A stretch of DNA of 42,758 nucleotides from DASUZB01 sp036377075 (GTDB taxonomy: Bacteria; Actinomycetota; CALGFH01): the NCBI GenBank assembly GCA_036377075.1, contig DASUZB010000202.1:1-42758 (forward strand). The letters run 5' to 3'. This document shows positions 32,375-40,157 of this stretch, one piece after another (the stretch's first letter is position 1; each line of letters begins with the position of its first letter). The notes under the pieces were generated by a model, which was given only the letters and a program-made list of their open reading frames with translations, searched no databases and had not been told where the DNA came from. Position numbers and translations under genes: made by a program.

Positions 32375-33253
32375 ATGCCCAGCTCGATGATCGGTGAGTC
32401 CAGGGGGATCCTGCATTCCCGTGCGGGGGAGGAGGCATTCCACCTGGCGCTGCAGCCCGCCACGCCGGCCCTGACCCCCTTCGTCGAGCGCTACTGGATC
32501 GTCACCTGGGACCTGCGTGGCCAACAGCCGTACGAGCAGCGCACCTTGCCCGCGCCGTCAGTGCAGATGGCCTTCGGTCCGGACTTCTCGCGGATCGTCG
32601 GGGTCACCCGCGGTGTGTTCTCCTGCCTGCTCGAGGATGTTGGCAGGATCCTTGGCGTGAGGTTCCGGCCCGGGTGCTTCCATCCGTTCCTGCGGGCACC
32701 CCTGTCGTCGATCACCGACCGGGTGCTCGCCGTCGACGAGGTCTTCGGTGACGCCGGTCGCGCCTTGGCCCGTGCCGTCCGGGACGCCGACGAGGCCGGT
32801 GAGCCGGACGGCACGTTGACCGGGCTGGTGGACCGATTCCTGTGCGCCGTCGCTCCCGAGCAGGAGCCTGCCGCCGAGGAGGCCGCCCGACTGGTCGAGC
32901 TGATCGCCGCGGACCCTCGGATCACCAGGGTCGACGCGCTGGCACGACGCTCCGGCATGAGCTTGCGCACGCTGCAGCGGCTGTACGCCGAGTACGTCGG
33001 GGTGGGCCCCAAGTGGGTCATCCGCCGCTACCGGATCTACGAGGCGGCGCAGCGGGTCGCCTCGGGCGGCGAGGCCGACTTGGCGCGTGTGGCGCTCGAT
33101 CTCGGGTACTTCGACCAGGCGCACTTCACCCACGATTTCACCGCGGTGGTTGGCAGCCCCCCGGACCGCTACGCGCGGGACTGCGCGCTCGTCAGGCAGA
33201 GCAGCTACCCGGACAGGCGCGTCCGGAACAGGTCGGCGTTGCGCTCCAGGTAG
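32375..33253 (+). CDS. AraC-family transcriptional regulator
   Basis: A 292-aa regulator. The N-terminal region (about 20-170) contains ALTPFVERYWIVTWDLRG and LPAPSVQMAFGPD, as in AraC proteins with a DUF6597-type sensor, and ILGVRFRPGCFHPFL. The C-terminal double helix-turn-helix (about 180-275) has VDALARRSGMSLRTLQRLYAEYVGVGPKWVIRRYRIYEAA and ARVALDLGYFDQAHFTHDFTAVVGSPPDRY (patterns split here by helix). It probably controls nearby genes such as DUF3224 or the APH-like gene, but no operator is identified. Its last 49 bases overlap the end of the convergent APH-like gene. Confidence 0.9.
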   Translation: MPSSMIGESRGILHSRAGEEAFHLALQPATPALTPFVERYWIVTWDLRGQQPYEQRTLPAPSVQMAFGPDFSRIVGVTRGVFSCLLEDVGRILGVRFRPGCFHPFLRAPLSSITDRVLAVDEVFGDAGRALARAVRDADEAGEPDGTLTGLVDRFLCAVAPEQEPAAEEAARLVELIAADPRITRVDALARRSGMSLRTLQRLYAEYVGVGPKWVIRRYRIYEAAQRVASGGEADLARVALDLGYFDQAHFTHDFTAVVGSPPDRYARDCALVRQSSYPDRRVRNRSALRSR

Positions 33254-33948
33254 GCCAGCTCTGTCGCCGCCCAGTCCATCGCGCCCTGGTTCCCCGCCAC
33301 GATCACCTGGAAGTTCCGAACCTCCACCAGCATGGCCGCGACCAGCTCCTCGCCCGACCCTGACCAGCCGTAGGCATCGGCGGCCACCCGCAGCATGCGC
33401 GCGGCCGCCTCGCCCTCGCCGTACATGCCCGGGTGCACGAACGCCCACAGGAACTCACCGAAGTTCGCCACCCTGCTGCCCGGACGGGTGCCGTCCCAGT
33501 CGATGATCGCCACCGGGAGCATGTCGGGACCGCGGGCGCGGAAGATGAAGTTGTCCTGGGACAGGGCGGGGTGGCATGCCACCCCGGCGCCGGCGGCGAA
33601 CTCGCTGCCCGCGGTGAGGTCGTGGACCCGGCGCAGCAGCCGTGCGCCTGCCCGCACGGCCGCCGCGCTGAGCCGGAAGCCGTTGTGGGGTGGCGCGAAG
33701 CCGTCGATGTACGACAGGATCGCGCGGCCTTGTTCGTCGACGCCCAGGAACCGCGGCGCGCCGTCGAACCCGCAGCGCTCCAGGTGGACGAGCAGCCGGT
33801 GGATCCACGCCGCGTCGGGCTTGAGCGGCCGGCGGACCGTGTCGCCGACGCGCACCACCCCCGGCGTCGACCGACCGCCCCTGAGCGGTACCTCCCTCTC
33901 GAAAGCGTCCACGGCCGCATCATCGCCACCCGGCAGCCTGGTCGACAA
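33205..33948 (-). CDS. APH-fold phosphotransferase-like protein lacking the catalytic Asp
   Basis: A 247-aa member of the aminoglycoside/choline phosphotransferase fold with a shortened N-lobe. The Brenner-type catalytic motif, usually HxDLxxxN, reads ACHPALSQDNFIFR: His126 and Asn133 are kept, but the catalytic Asp is Ala128. The metal-binding region AIIDWDGTRPGSR (Asp150, Asp152) is intact. It may therefore be a pseudokinase or use another base. The start is uncertain: TTG at 33948 gives the full frame, while a GTG at 33912 gives a product 12 residues shorter that begins near the conserved part. It is convergent with, and overlaps by 49 bases, the AraC gene. Resistance activity should not be assumed. 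Confidence 0.7.
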   Translation of the reverse strand: MSTRLPGGDDAAVDAFEREVPLRGGRSTPGVVRVGDTVRRPLKPDAAWIHRLLVHLERCGFDGAPRFLGVDEQGRAILSYIDGFAPPHNGFRLSAAAVRAGARLLRRVHDLTAGSEFAAGAGVACHPALSQDNFIFRARGPDMLPVAIIDWDGTRPGSRVANFGEFLWAFVHPGMYGEGEAAARMLRVAADAYGWSGSGEELVAAMLVEVRNFQVIVAGNQGAMDWAATELAYLERNADLFRTRLSG

Positions 33949-34030
33949 TGCCTGCTATGCGGTTGTGGGGAGGGATGGTGCAGACGGCGGGCATCGCCCG
34001 GGGGTGGTCCACGAGTGGTCCAAACCACGG

Positions 34031-34128
34031 GGTACCATGCGGTACGAGTCGAACCTAGCAGGTACGCCGTCGGCGCCCTGACCTGCGGGAACAGGAACTA
34101 GCAGGTACCGACAGGTACCCGGAGGTAC
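34031..34128 (+). repeat. Phased GGTAC array upstream of metH
   Basis: GGTAC occurs at 34031, 34041, 34061, 34104, 34114 and 34124. Successive spacings are 10, 20, 43, 10 and 10 bp. The last three are AGGTACC in tandem decamers, and CTAGCAGGTAC occurs twice (34055-34065 and 34098-34108). Copies a helical turn apart suggest a protein-binding array or a structured leader. It occupies the APH-metH divergent gap. Confidence 0.7.
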
Positions 34129-34131
34129 CTC

Positions 34132-34152
34132 GTGAACCTTCCGTGCGCATGA
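34132..34152 (+). CDS. Six-residue leader ORF coupled to metH
   Basis: GTG-AAC-CTT-CCG-TGC-GCA-TGA encodes MNLPCA. Its GTG is preceded by GGAGG (34121-34125) with six bases between, an excellent ribosome site that metH itself lacks. The TGA overlaps the metH ATG (ATGA at 34149-34152). A ribosome finishing this peptide would be placed to start metH. The Cys codon is fourth from the stop end region, which invites comparison with Cys-containing leader peptides that sense sulfur amino acid supply. This is inferred from sequence only. Confidence 0.5.
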   Translation: MNLPCA

Positions 34153-37100
34153 ATCGCGACTTCCTGGCCGCGCTGCGCGAGCGCGTGCTGGTCTTCGACG
34201 GGGCCATGGGGACCATGCTGCAGGCGGCCGACCTGTCCCTCGACGACTACCTCCAGCTCGAGGGCTGCAGCGAGATCCTGTGCGTGACCAGGCCGGACGT
34301 GGTCAAGGGGGTGCACGCCGCCTACTTCGAGGCCGGCGCCGACGCGGTCGAGACCAACTCCTTCGGCGCGACCGCGATCGTGCTCGGCGAGTACGGCATC
34401 GCCGAGCGCGTGGTCGAGCTCAACCAGGCGGCGGCCAGCCTCGCCCGGGAGGTGGCCGACGACTTCGCCGGCGACGGGCGGCCGCGCTGGGTGGTCGGCT
34501 CGATGGGGCCGGGCACCAAGCTGCCGACCCTCGGCCACACCACCTACGACGTCCTCCGCGAGACCTACGGCGACCAGGCCTTCGGCCTGCTCGACGGCGG
34601 CGCCGACGTGCTGCTGGTGGAGACCTGCCAGGACCTGTTGCAGCTCAAGGCGGCGGTGGCCGGCGCCTACGCCGGCATGCGCCGGGCCGGGCGCAAGGTC
34701 CCGCTGATGGCCCAGGTGACGGTCGAGACCACCGGGCAGATGCTGCTCGGCTCCGACATCGCCGCCGCCCTCACCGCGATCGAGCCGCTGGGCGTCGACG
34801 TGATCGGGATGAACTGCGCGACCGGGCCGGCGGAGATGGGCGAGCACCTGCGCCACCTGGCGCAGCACGCCGGCACGCTGCTGTCCTGCCTGCCCAACGC
34901 CGGCCTCCCCGAGCTGCGCGACGGCCGCCCGTACTACCCGCTGACGCCCGCCGAGCTGGCCGAGGCGCAGACCCGCTTCGTGGCCGAGTTCGGCCTCAAC
35001 GTCGTCGGCGGCTGCTGCGGCACCACCCCCGAGCACATCCGCCAGCTCGTCGAGGCGGTCGGCGGGCACCCGCCGGTGCCGCGCGAGCCCGTCCACGAGC
35101 CCAGCCTCTCCAGCCTCTACCAGGCCGTCCCGCTGGACCAGGACATCACCTACCTGACGGTGGGGGAGCGCTGCAACGCCAACGGCTCCCGCAAGTTCCG
35201 CGAGCTGATGCTCGACGGCGACCTCGACGGCATGGTGCGGGTCGCCAAGGACCAGGTCCGCGAGGGCGCGCACGTGCTCGACGTCTGCGTCGACTACGTC
35301 GGCCGCGACGGCGTGCCCGACATGGACGTGCTCGTCGAGCGGCTGGCGCAGCAGTCCACCGTGCCGGTCATGCTCGACTCGACCCAGGCCGACGTGATCG
35401 AGGCCGGCCTGAAGCGGCTCGGTGGCCGCGCGATCATCAACTCGATCAACCTGGAGGACGGCGAGAACCGCATGGCCGCCGTCTGCCCGATGGCCAAGCA
35501 GTACGGCGCCGCCGTGGTCGCCCTGCTGATCGACGAGGAGGGCCAGGCACGCGACGTCGAGTGGAAGCTGCGCATCGCCCACCGCATCCACGACCTCGCC
35601 ACCGGCAAGTACGGGCTGGCGCCCGAGGACCTGGTGTTCGACGCGCTCACCTTCCCGCTCGGGTCGGGCCAGGAGGACCTGCGACGCGACGCGATCGCCA
35701 CCATCGAGGCGATCCGGCGCATCAAGGCCGAGCTGCCCGGGGTGCGCACCATCCTGGGCGTGTCCAACGTCTCGTTCGGGCTCTCGCCGGCCGCGCGCCA
35801 GGTGCTCAACTCGGTGTTCCTGCACGAGACGCGCGAGGCTGGCCTCGACGCGGCGATCGTCTCGCCCGCCCGCATCCTGCCGATGCACCGCATCGACGAC
35901 GAGCAGCGCCAGGTCGCCCTGGACCTGGTCTACGACCGCCGCCGGGACGGCTACGACCCGCTGCAGGTGTTCATGGCCCTGTTCGAGGGCAAGGAGGCGA
36001 CCAAGGCCGCCAGCGCCGAGGACCTCGCCGCCCTGCCGATCGACGAGCGCCTGCAGCGCCGCATCGTCGACGGCGTGCGTCCCGGCCTCGAGGCCGACCT
36101 GGAGGAGGCCCTGGGGCAGCGCAGCGCGCTGGCGATCATCAACGAGGTGCTGCTGGAGGGCATGAAGACGGTCGGGGAGCTGTTCGGCGCCGGCGAGATG
36201 CAGCTGCCCTTCGTGCTGCAGTCGGCCGAGGTGATGAAGGCCGCCGTCGCCATCCTCGAGCCGCACATGGACAAGGCCGACCAGGGCGGCAAGGGCCGCA
36301 TCGTGCTGGCGACCGTCAAGGGCGACGTGCACGACATCGGCAAGAACCTGGTCGACATCATCCTCACCAACAACGGCTACACGGTCCACAACATCGGCAT
36401 CAAGCAGCCGATCGCCACGATCATCGAGAAGGCCGAGGAGGTCGGCGCGGACGCCATCGGCATGTCGGGCCTGCTGGTGAAGTCGACCGTGGTGATGCGC
36501 GAGAACCTCGAGGAGCTCAACGCGCGCGGCCTGCACGCCTTCCCGGTGCTGCTCGGCGGCGCCGCGCTGAACCGCACCTACGTCGAGGGCGACCTGCGCC
36601 AGCTCTACAAGGGCCGGGTGTTCTACTGCCGCGACGCCTTCGCCGGGCTGAAGGTGATGGACCAGCTGCGCGAGGAGCGGGCCGCGGGCGCCGCGGTGCC
36701 CAGGGAGCCGGTGCGCGCGCCGCGGGTCGTCGCCACCAAGGCCCGCGGCCCGGCGCCGGTGCCCGACACGGACGAGGTGGCCCGCTCCGACGTGGCCACC
36801 GACGTGCCCGTGCCGACCCCGCCGTTCCTCGGCGAGTCCCGCGTCGTCAAGGGCATACCGGTGCGCGAGATCGCCGCCTACCTGAACGAGTCGGCGCTGT
36901 TCCGGGGGCAGTGGCAGCTGCGCCCCTCGGGCGGCCGGCAGGGCTGGCGCCAGGTGCTGGAGACCGAGGCCAGGCCGCGGCTGCGCGCCCTGCTCGACGA
37001 GGCGATCGCCGAGCAGATCCTGCGCCCCGCGGTGGTCTACGGCTACTACCCCTGCAACGCCGACGGCAACGACCTGGTGGTCTGGCGCGACGACGGCAGC

Positions 37101-37601
37101 GAGTGGGTCCGCTTCAGCTTCCCGCGCCAGCGCCGCGACCGGCGCCTGTGCCTGGCGGACTACTTCCGGCCGGTCGGCTCCGGCGAGCGCGACGTGGTCG
37201 CCTTCACCGTGGTCACCATGGGCCGGGCCGCCTCGGAGGCGACCGCGCGCCTGTTCGCCGCCGACCGCTACCGCGAGTACCTGGAGCTGCACGGCGTCAC
37301 CGTGGAGATGGCCGAGGCCCTGGCCGAGTACTGGCACAAGCGCATCCGCGAGGAGCTCGGCATCGCCGACCAGGACGCCGACGACCTGGAGAAGCTGTTC
37401 GACCTCGGCTACCGGGGCGCGCGCTACTCCTTCGGCTACCCGGCCTGCCCCGACCTGGAGGAGCAGACCAAGATCTTCGAGCTGCTACGGCCGGAGCGCA
37501 TCGGCGTGGAGCTCTCCGAGGAATTCCAGCTCCACCCCGAGCAGTCCACCTCCGCGATCGTGGTGCACCACCCAGAGGCCATCTACTTCAACGCGCGGTA
37601 A
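34149..37601 (+). CDS. metH: Cobalamin-dependent methionine synthase
   Basis: Transfers the methyl group of 5-methyl-THF to homocysteine through cobalamin. The 1150-aa protein has all modules. The homocysteine/zinc barrel (about 1-300) has ligands Cys223 (NCATGP) and Cys289-Cys290 (GGCCGTTP). The folate barrel (about 330-600) contains GERCNANGSRKF. The B12 cap and binding domains (about 630-860) have DVHDIG, with His728 as the cobalt ligand. The reactivation domain (about 900-1150) carries RGARYSFGYPACPD. The ATG at 34149 is chosen over an in-frame GTG at 34143 because it overlaps the leader ORF stop; neither has its own ribosome site. No recognisable B12 riboswitch is present upstream. A perfect 21-bp inverted repeat starts in its stop codon. 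Confidence 0.95.
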   Translation: MNRDFLAALRERVLVFDGAMGTMLQAADLSLDDYLQLEGCSEILCVTRPDVVKGVHAAYFEAGADAVETNSFGATAIVLGEYGIAERVVELNQAAASLAREVADDFAGDGRPRWVVGSMGPGTKLPTLGHTTYDVLRETYGDQAFGLLDGGADVLLVETCQDLLQLKAAVAGAYAGMRRAGRKVPLMAQVTVETTGQMLLGSDIAAALTAIEPLGVDVIGMNCATGPAEMGEHLRHLAQHAGTLLSCLPNAGLPELRDGRPYYPLTPAELAEAQTRFVAEFGLNVVGGCCGTTPEHIRQLVEAVGGHPPVPREPVHEPSLSSLYQAVPLDQDITYLTVGERCNANGSRKFRELMLDGDLDGMVRVAKDQVREGAHVLDVCVDYVGRDGVPDMDVLVERLAQQSTVPVMLDSTQADVIEAGLKRLGGRAIINSINLEDGENRMAAVCPMAKQYGAAVVALLIDEEGQARDVEWKLRIAHRIHDLATGKYGLAPEDLVFDALTFPLGSGQEDLRRDAIATIEAIRRIKAELPGVRTILGVSNVSFGLSPAARQVLNSVFLHETREAGLDAAIVSPARILPMHRIDDEQRQVALDLVYDRRRDGYDPLQVFMALFEGKEATKAASAEDLAALPIDERLQRRIVDGVRPGLEADLEEALGQRSALAIINEVLLEGMKTVGELFGAGEMQLPFVLQSAEVMKAAVAILEPHMDKADQGGKGRIVLATVKGDVHDIGKNLVDIILTNNGYTVHNIGIKQPIATIIEKAEEVGADAIGMSGLLVKSTVVMRENLEELNARGLHAFPVLLGGAALNRTYVEGDLRQLYKGRVFYCRDAFAGLKVMDQLREERAAGAAVPREPVRAPRVVATKARGPAPVPDTDEVARSDVATDVPVPTPPFLGESRVVKGIPVREIAAYLNESALFRGQWQLRPSGGRQGWRQVLETEARPRLRALLDEAIAEQILRPAVVYGYYPCNADGNDLVVWRDDGSEWVRFSFPRQRRDRRLCLADYFRPVGSGERDVVAFTVVTMGRAASEATARLFAADRYREYLELHGVTVEMAEALAEYWHKRIREELGIADQDADDLEKLFDLGYRGARYSFGYPACPDLEEQTKIFELLRPERIGVELSEEFQLHPEQSTSAIVVHHPEAIYFNAR

Positions 37602-37679
37602 TCGGGTTCGTGCGTTGCCCAAGCCCAGCCAGCTGGCAAGGATCCGGCCGAAGATTACGGCAACGCACGAACCCGATTA
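37599..37679. terminator. Perfect 21-bp inverted repeat at metH 3' end
   Basis: Arms 37599-37619 (starting TAATCGGGTTCGTG) and 37659-37679 are exact inverted copies, extendable by a G-T and a G-C pair. The 39-base loop holds a second palindrome GCCAGCTGGC (37628-37637). The left arm includes the metH TAA. Between convergent genes it would end transcripts from both sides. Its base composition is more AT-rich than its surroundings, so it could also be an inserted palindromic element. Confidence 0.7.
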
Positions 37680-37684
37680 TCAGC

Positions 37685-38020
37685 TCAGCCGGCCTTGAGG
37701 GGGCGCAGGCCCGGGATCGGGCTGAAGGCGCCGCCGTCGTCGCGGCGGATCCACGGCTCGGCGTTGACCACCCTGGCCAGGCCAGGGCGCTCGCCTGCCG
37801 CCGGCCACGCGCGGGCCAGGGCACGGTTGAGGTTGCGGGTCGGGGACTCGGCGCTGTCCAGCACGAACAGGTGCTGGGTGCGGTCGAGCCGGAAGGTGGT
37901 GCGGACGGCGATCCCGCGCTGGGTCAGGTAGCGCTCGGCGACGGCGAAGCGCTCGCGCGGTCCTTCGAGGTCCGCATGCGCGACCGGGGAGAGGTCGACG
38001 ACGGCGATGAACCTGGGCAT
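37685..38020 (-). CDS. Hypothetical protein, 111 aa
   Basis: A small soluble protein beginning MPRFIAVVDLSPVAHADLEG, with helix ERFAVAERYLTQRG, a strand pair TTFRLDRTQHLFVLDSAESP, a helix NLNRALARAWP and a Gly/Pro-rich tail. The first strand-helix pattern resembles a small alpha/beta (ferredoxin- or dabb-like) fold, but I do not recognise a family. The ATG at 38020 is set by GGAGG five to six bases upstream; the longer frame to 38053 lacks one. It lies downstream of pccA across a hairpin terminator and converges on metH across the 21-bp inverted repeat. Confidence 0.6.
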   Translation of the reverse strand: MPRFIAVVDLSPVAHADLEGPRERFAVAERYLTQRGIAVRTTFRLDRTQHLFVLDSAESPTRNLNRALARAWPAAGERPGLARVVNAEPWIRRDDGGAFSPIPGLRPLKAG

Positions 38021-38066
38021 GCCGGCCTCCGTGGCATGGCGTCTGGTCAGCACACCTAGGTAAACC

Positions 38067-38084
38067 GCAGGACGAGCGTCCTGC
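38067..38084 (-). terminator. Terminator hairpin after pccA
   Basis: GCAGGAC-GAGC-GTCCTGC, a perfect seven-pair stem with a four-base loop, lies 10 bases beyond the pccA stop on the minus strand. GGTTTACC follows in the direction of transcription, giving a short T-run. It separates the carboxylase operon from the 111-aa gene. Confidence 0.6.
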
Positions 38085-38094
38085 TTCCCGGCGG

Positions 38095-39861
38095 TCAGGT
38101 CGCCTCGATGGTGGCGATGGTGGCGCCGGTCGGGACGGTGTCCCCCTCCTTGACGTTGACGCCGGCGACGGTGCCCGACTGGTGGGCGGTGACGTGGTTC
38201 TCCATCTTCATCGCCTCGAGCACCACCAGCGTCTGCCCCGGGCTGACGGTGTCGCCGTTGGCCACCAGCACCTTCACGATGGTGCCCTGCATGGGGGTCT
38301 TGACGACCTCCTTGCCCGGGCCGCCGGACTCGGCGCGGGCGCGCTCCAGCGCCTTGGGCGAGCGCGGCACGCGGATCCGGTCGGCGACCTTGACCTCCTC
38401 CTGGGGGAAGACGTCGACGTCGAAGCGCTTGCCGTCGAGCTCGATCACCAGGCGGCGCGGGGGCGGCTTGGCGGTCCGCTCGCCGTCGTCCGCCGGCGGG
38501 GTCTGCGGCGCCAGGCCGGAAAGGTCCATGCCGTGCTCGACCAGGACGGTGGAGACCTCGCCGGCGGCGAAGGCCGGGTCGAGCATGGCCAGCCGGTGGA
38601 ACGGGATGGTGGTCGGCACGCCCTCGATCACGAACTCGTCGAGGGCGCGCAGCATGCGGCGGCGGGCCTGGTCGCGGTCCTCGCCCCAGACGATCAGCTT
38701 GGCGAGCAGGGAGTCGTAGGCCTGCGGGACGGTGAAGCCGCCGCGCACGCCCGCGTCCACCCGCACGCCGGGGCCGGACGGCTCCCGCCAGCCGCTGACC
38801 AGGCCGGGCGCTGGCATGAACTTGGCGCCGGGGTCCTCGGCGTTGACGCGCACCTCGATGGCGTGGCCGCGGTAGGAGGGCGAGCGCCAGGCGTCCTGCA
38901 GCGGCTCGCCGGCGGCGACCAGGAGCTGGGCGTGGACCAGGTCGATGCCGCTGACCAGCTCGGTGACCGGGTGCTCCACCTGCAGGCGGGTGTTCATCTC
39001 CAGGAAGTAGACGTTCTGGGTGCGCGGGTCGTAGAGGAACTCCACCGTGCCGGCGTTGACGTAGCCGGCGGTCCTGGCGATGTCGCAGGCGGCCTTGCCG
39101 AGCGCGGCCCGCACCTCCTCGGGCAGGCCGGGGGCGGGGGCCTCCTCGACCAGCTTCTGGTGCCGCCGCTGCAGCGAGCAGTCGCGCTCGCCGACGAACG
39201 CGACCTCGCCGCCGGCGTCGGCCAGGATCTGCGCCTCGACGTGCCGGGGGGCGTCGAGGTAGCGCTCCACGTAGACCTCGGAGCGGCCGAAGGCCGCCTT
39301 GGACTCGCGCTCGGCGGACTGCAGCGCGTCGGCCACCTCCTCGGCGGCGTTGACCACCTTCATGCCGCGGCCGCCGCCGCCGAAGGCGGCCTTGAGCGCG
39401 AGCGGGTAGCCGTGCTCGGCGCCGAAGGCGACCGCCGCGTCCGGGCCGGTGAGCGGCTCGACCGTGCCGGGGACCAGCGGCGCGCCGGCCTGCTCGGCGA
39501 CCTTGCGCGCCGCGACCTTGTCGCCCATCGCGGCGATCGCGGCGGCCGGCGGTCCCACCCAGCGGATGCCCGCGTCCATCACCGCCTGCGCGAAGGCGGC
39601 GTTCTCCGCCAGGAAGCCGTAGCCCGGGTGGACGGCGTCGGCCCGCGCGCGCTTGGCCGTCTCCACGATCAGGTCGACGTTGAGGTAGCTCTTGCCCGGG
39701 CTGGCCTCGCCGATGTGCCAGGCCTCGTCGGCCAGCTCGACGTGGAGGGCGTCCCGGTCCGGATCGGCGTAGACCGCGATCCCGACCAGGCCGAGCTCCT
39801 TGCAGGCCCGCAGGATGCGCACGGCGATCTCGCCCCGGTTGGCGACCAGCACCCTCTCCAC
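38095..39861 (-). CDS. pccA: Acyl-CoA (propionyl-/acetyl-CoA) carboxylase biotin carboxylase + BCCP subunit
   Basis: The alpha subunit carboxylates its own biotin with ATP and bicarbonate. The 588-aa protein has a biotin carboxylase domain (about 1-445): VLVANRGEIAVRI, HPGYGFLAEN, the ATP glycine loop KAAFGGGGRGMK, the Cys/Lys region ERDCSLQRRHQKLVEEAP, and EMNTRLQVEHPVTE. A Pro-rich linker leads to a C-terminal BCCP domain with biotinyl Lys552 in EAMKMEN, 36 residues from the end as usual. The GTG start has GAGGAGG directly upstream. It is last in the carboxylase operon; birA, which would attach the biotin, is encoded divergently next to pccB. Propionyl-CoA is favoured by the pccB active site. 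Confidence 0.93.
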   Translation of the reverse strand: MERVLVANRGEIAVRILRACKELGLVGIAVYADPDRDALHVELADEAWHIGEASPGKSYLNVDLIVETAKRARADAVHPGYGFLAENAAFAQAVMDAGIRWVGPPAAAIAAMGDKVAARKVAEQAGAPLVPGTVEPLTGPDAAVAFGAEHGYPLALKAAFGGGGRGMKVVNAAEEVADALQSAERESKAAFGRSEVYVERYLDAPRHVEAQILADAGGEVAFVGERDCSLQRRHQKLVEEAPAPGLPEEVRAALGKAACDIARTAGYVNAGTVEFLYDPRTQNVYFLEMNTRLQVEHPVTELVSGIDLVHAQLLVAAGEPLQDAWRSPSYRGHAIEVRVNAEDPGAKFMPAPGLVSGWREPSGPGVRVDAGVRGGFTVPQAYDSLLAKLIVWGEDRDQARRRMLRALDEFVIEGVPTTIPFHRLAMLDPAFAAGEVSTVLVEHGMDLSGLAPQTPPADDGERTAKPPPRRLVIELDGKRFDVDVFPQEEVKVADRIRVPRSPKALERARAESGGPGKEVVKTPMQGTIVKVLVANGDTVSPGQTLVVLEAMKMENHVTAHQSGTVAGVNVKEGDTVPTGATIATIEAT

Positions 39862-39893
39862 GCTTCCTCCTCAGTTCGTCGGGGCCGGGCGGC

Positions 39894-40157
39894 TCACGGC
39901 TCCTGGCCCCAGGTCGAGCGTAGGCTCTGGCCCCAGCGCATGCCCGGCTCGTAGGCGGTGACGCCGATGCCCGGGCGGGTGTTGGTCGCCCAGGGGCCGA
40001 TGTCGCGGTCGCGCTCGCGCGCCACCATGCGGTCGATCGCGATCCCGAGCACCTCCGGCTCGCCGGCGTCCAGGTCGCCCTTGACCACCTGGAAGCGGAG
40101 CCCGTCCTCGGTGCGCAGCACCACGATGTCGCCCGGCCTGGCGCCGGCCTCGCTCAT
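39894..40157 (-). CDS. Hypothetical 87-aa protein in the carboxylase operon
   Basis: A small soluble protein with an early beta-rich segment GDIVVLRTEDGLRFQVVKGD and a charged middle IDRMVARERDRDIGPWA, ending MRWGQSLRSTWGQEP. I do not recognise the family. It occupies the place where actinobacterial propionyl-CoA carboxylases often have a small epsilon subunit, but it lacks the epsilon-like sequence I would expect, so that identity is not claimed. AAGGGAGGG precedes the ATG, which overlaps the stop of the PH-domain gene (ATGA). It is 32 bases from pccA. Tight coupling suggests a role with the carboxylase. Confidence 0.65.
   Translation of the reverse strand: MSEAGARPGDIVVLRTEDGLRFQVVKGDLDAGEPEVLGIAIDRMVARERDRDIGPWATNTRPGIGVTAYEPGMRWGQSLRSTWGQEP

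Noticed and set aside
33949..34148. Cobalamin or SAM riboswitch upstream of metH
   Set aside because: The gap lacks a recognisable B12-box (GCCACTG-type) or SAM-type core. The repeated GGTAC decamers explain its structure better.
39894..40157. Carboxylase epsilon subunit (AccE/PccE)
   Set aside because: Position and size fit, but the sequence lacks the typical short helical N-terminus and Trp/Pro-rich tail I would expect; kept as hypothetical.
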